DNA from: Dipylidium caninum
Taxonomy: Eukaryota > Platyhelminthes > Cestoda > Cyclophyllidea > Dipylidiidae
DNA: 64,000 nucleotides
Reading direction: 5' to 3'
NCBI GenBank assembly: GCA_017562135.1
Contig: QEYB01000290.1
Coordinates: forward strand, 1,054,001-1,118,000
A model generated the notes under the pieces. The model was not told where the DNA came from, did no database searches, and was given only the letters and a program-made list of their open reading frames with translations. Shown here in pieces: positions 60,801-64,000 of the stretch (its first letter is position 1; every line of letters starts with the position of its first letter). Both the position numbers and the translations under genes were made by a program.

Positions 60801-63050
60801 TTTGTATTAGTGAGTGGTCGTGGATGACTACTTTATCAAACCCTACGGCATATCGAGTATAATTCGCTTGTCCTACTAAGTCTCGACAAGTAATACACCA
60901 GTTAGGCACTAAGGTATCATTAGGTGACTTCCAACTGCCAGGATTGGAATAAGGCTACACTGTTAATGGGAACTTAGAGTTGTTTGAGAGGAAAAACACG
61001 GCCTTCAATGTCACTACGGATAAGAAGAACAGTTCGAGAGTTTTCTATACGCTTAATACTGACTTTGAAAAGTCAAACCAAACATCAAAACTTCAATGCA
61101 ATTGGTATAAGAGTGGCTTTTGGTCAGAATACGGCACCACTACATGGGCAACAGCAGTAGCGAGAAGTAGACGAGGAAGAAAATTCCAATAAACTCATTG
61201 TAGTGGACAAAACTAGGTGGAAGATGGTGACTGCGAAATTATCTTGTCAACTTTCTGAACAACTACAGTTGAAAAAAGATCACAATTTAAAATAACCCAA
61301 TATTATTTGAAATCTAGCACAAAAGATCCGCCACATCTATTTTTGGTTAAACGAAAAGAATCTTGACGAGGATCCCCGGCCGAGCACCGCAATGTCACAC
61401 TAGCAAAGTCATCTTGAGCTTCATATAAGACCTTGAAGAAGTAGGCCGAGGAGATTAAAGTTCATGTGGAGCTTACAAATTCAGAGTGGTTCCGGAGATG
61501 ACTTTGAAAAATAGTGTAATAGGGGAGCGGAGCTGTAAGAAATGAACTTATAAACGAGGCTTACAGATCCACCGCTAGGATAGTGACACTGATCTGGCTA
61601 AAAAGTGATTCGGCTGAAAATAATTTTTGTATTATTTGGTTGCAAAAGTGAGTACAGACCCAATAAGGAAGATTAGCGTTAAGATGGACTGCACAAGTAT
61701 TCAATTGTAAAGCAGCCCCCTCCACATGTTGAACACCTTGTCGCGTCAACGAGGGATGTAAAGATGATGAAAGGCAAGTCAAAATCCTGTAAAATACAAC
61801 GTCGACATACCAATTCGATACCAAAAATTAAAAGCAAATTGCAAACAGAACACGCGAATCGGGGCTCTAAGGGTTCGCGAGGCCTTTACTGAAGTGCTAA
61901 CTTCATCCGCGTCGCTGGACCTTTATAACTATTTCATTTGACAAGCCTTTGCCGTAGAGAACGGTCTAGTGTTCCATTGTGCTCTTTGAAGTGCCTTCGG
62001 TCATACACAATTACGAGTGACTTGGTTATTAGAAAATAAACGCTGGATGGCTTTGGAGTACGGTGTTTGGTATCTTATTGTATTAATCAACTACGATGCG
62101 ATTTGTTGGAGGTGCTTGTTAGACCTCAAAAAATTTCCCTCTTGTGACTTCAATATTCATGTGCATAATTCTAGTAACGCTCATGACTATAGCCAAGAGA
62201 ATTAATTTGAGCTACGTTTATAGAAGCTTACGTGGTAGAAAGGTTGATGGGATCTTTATCGTTAATAATAGCACCAAGCTCCCATATTTGTACAGATATT
62301 CAATTATAAAATAATAATTGTTCAACCATGTACTTATTTCTAAGCATTTTGTGGTAAAACTAAAACTCATTGCGTGGTATCTGCGAATTTATAAATACCT
62401 TTGAAAACTCTTATTAAATTGTTTTAGTTTCAGCGTTTTACTTTGTCGGCGCCCAAGGTCGGAAACGATAAAATTTTTGCGCCCCTATAATCGTTTGGTT
62501 GCCTGCCTGACCATTTAATAACATGCCCTCATATCTATTTGAAGGAACCCTTGTGCTCAGAAAAGTAGTGCATTACGGGCTTACTGATCCTTAAGGTCCA
62601 TTCTCCTGGCGCGTGCTTACATAACAGGGGCGATGTTTATCTTTTTATAAATATTTTCGACAATGTCCACTTTACAAAATTATCAGCACCAAATTTTCCT
62701 CTAGAAATCCATGAGAGATTTTCGTATGAGAAAGTAAACACTTATATTGGTTTGATGGTTTTAGCGCTTCTTCGATACATACTCTCCATATGAATTGTGC
62801 AGGAAACTTGAAGGTCTACTTCATCGCATTCTAATACTATCGTGTAGATATTCCCGTGACTATTGAATTAAGACAAATAACAGAGTACTTTAATGGTGGA
62901 AGATTGCTGGCTTACTTTGATGGCAATGCCCGTGATTTTTTTATGCCCTGTCCTACACTTTGTAGCACCATCAGTAATGATCGCGAATTGCTGATGATAC
63001 GCACAATTGACTTTCCTGTAGGTTATCACATCTAACCTTATTGTATTCAG
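57832..63050. other. Non-coding region upstream of Twist
   Basis: No gene is supported. The first 250 bases are strongly polypyrimidine on the plus strand and form the presumed Twist promoter and 5' UTR. The 125-codon frame at 58908-59285 has no recognisable domain and overlaps minus-strand frames. A short tRNA D-arm-like stretch lies at about 59186-59205. From 60 kb on the DNA is AT-rich, with only short open frames. Confidence 0.5.
57980..57995. repeat. (CGTC)n tetranucleotide repeat
   Basis: Four CGTC units within the CT-rich tract just upstream of Twist, possibly in its 5' UTR or core promoter. Confidence 0.75.
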
Positions 63051-63960
63051 GGTGTCTCGCCGAGAGTCGAGTTCTCGACAACAACGAAAATTTCCCCCAC
63101 CGGGTACTGTCCCGAACAAATGGTATGTCCCATACATGCAGATAATTAATATGCAGATTTGCAAAAATGAGTTGCTAAATATGAAAAGACACGGAATAAA
63201 AGCAACTGCACCTTTAGGCGTACCACATTATAGCCAACCTACTCTGAATAGCATATTGAAAAGCAATATTTCAAAACAGAGACCAATGAAGAAACCTAGA
63301 ACCTCTAGATGTATGAGTGGAAATCGCGTAAGTGGTTCATGAGAGTAAACAAGGTGCAATACCCTTATTGGATTTTTAAAATTCAGTGACCACAAAATTT
63401 TGATTAGGTTAAATGTATACGCTTGCTGAAATTTTCTAATTTCCTGCTCATTTATGGCAAGTACAGATTTTGAAGGTTTCCTTTTTGTCACAGATACTTG
63501 TAATATAAACTACATCGAAAAATAATGTCTATTTTGGAGTGTTCCATATGAACACATGCCAGACATACCACATATCTGCAGGTTTTATTCCTTTTCAGAA
63601 AGTAGTCTACACTTTTAGTAATAATTTTAGAAGCCTAACACAATCCCATAACTTTTTCTGCTTAAACCTACCTTATTCAACCGGTTAAAGTAACGGAAAT
63701 TAGCAGGAAACAAAGTGGATAATTGTTACTGGCCACCTTCTGACTGATAAAATTTTTTGATACATTTATAAAGTTAGTTTGAGAGATTCTAGCTGTCTGG
63801 GATAGATCAGTCGCGAATCAATGTATCTCATGATGTTAATCTTCATCCTAACTGCATTTTTCTTAAGGATTTTGCCCCGAAACGGTCGTGTTCACCATTG
63901 AGAAGTTCACTTAATTTGCCATTGTCGAGAGAGGAGAAACAGCTTCCTTGTGAGTCTTAG
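63051..63960 (+). CDS. Possible partial gene at the right edge (two candidate exons)
   Basis: I do not recognise the product. Candidate exon 1 (63051-63327) follows a good acceptor (TTGTATTCAG) and ends at a consensus donor (GTAAGT). It encodes a basic segment including KFPPPGTVPNKWYVPYMQ and LNSILKSNISKQRPMKK. Candidate exon 2 starts after TTTTCTTAAG at 63868, in matching phase 0, and reads DFAPKRSCSPLRSSLNLPL followed by SREEKQLP, with a stop at 63958-63960. A GTGAGT at 63950 could instead splice on beyond the window. Upstream exons were not found, so the start is unknown. Support is only the pair of phase-matched splice signals and the protein-like composition. Confidence 0.35.
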
Positions 63961-64000
63961 TCATTTGCACCATTAATTCTACCCTTCATTTTCCCTGACC

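Noticed and set aside
1..64000. CRISPR arrays, insertion sequences, LTR elements or bacterial operons
   Set aside because: I found no regularly spaced direct repeats, terminal repeat pairs, transposase or reverse-transcriptase motifs, or bacterial gene organisation.

Overview
The window looks like nuclear DNA of a flatworm, most probably a tapeworm (cestode). This is inferred from three things: intron-rich metazoan genes, many introns of only 35-46 bases next to others above 1 kb, and moderate GC with AT-rich introns. I see no prokaryotic operons, CRISPR arrays, rRNA genes or convincing tRNA genes. The species cannot be named from the sequence alone.

Layout from left to right. 1-3.2 kb: non-coding, with CA/GT repeats. 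3.25-4.70 kb (+): a single-exon zinc-finger transcription factor. 4.7-32.7 kb: about 28 kb with no gene I can support, containing a promoter-like CpG/CCAAT island near 6.7 kb and assorted simple repeats. 32.7-36.6 kb (+): TSG101, the ESCRT-I subunit, reconstructed as nine exons. 37.65-41.8 kb (+): WDR60/DYNC2I1, the dynein-2 intermediate chain, in six exons. 42.7-51.7 kb (+): ESRP/Fusilli, an RNA-binding splicing regulator with an N-terminal exonuclease-like domain and three RRMs, in twelve exons. 52.7-56.1 kb (-): a multi-exon gene of unknown function, coiled-coil-like at its C end. 56.7-57.8 kb (-): Twist, a bHLH transcription factor in three exons, followed by a poly(A) signal. 57.8-63.0 kb: no supported gene. 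63.05-63.96 kb (+): a possible partial gene at the right edge.

The exon models were built by hand. I looked for GT..AG boundaries whose phases match and whose joined protein follows the known family. TSG101 and WDR60 close with every phase consistent. ESRP is consistent throughout apart from uncertain 5' and 3' ends. Twist is complete and ends in a short WR-like motif.

The genes do not form one pathway. TSG101 acts in endosomal sorting, WDR60 in ciliary retrograde transport, ESRP in splicing, and Twist and the zinc-finger protein in transcription. ESRP and Twist are linked in vertebrate epithelial-mesenchymal control and lie close together here, which may be coincidence. I found no clear new mobile or defence system. 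The best candidates for something undescribed are the unknown minus-strand gene, the promoter-like island in the gene desert, a 25-base micro-exon in ESRP, and a long open frame inside a WDR60 intron.
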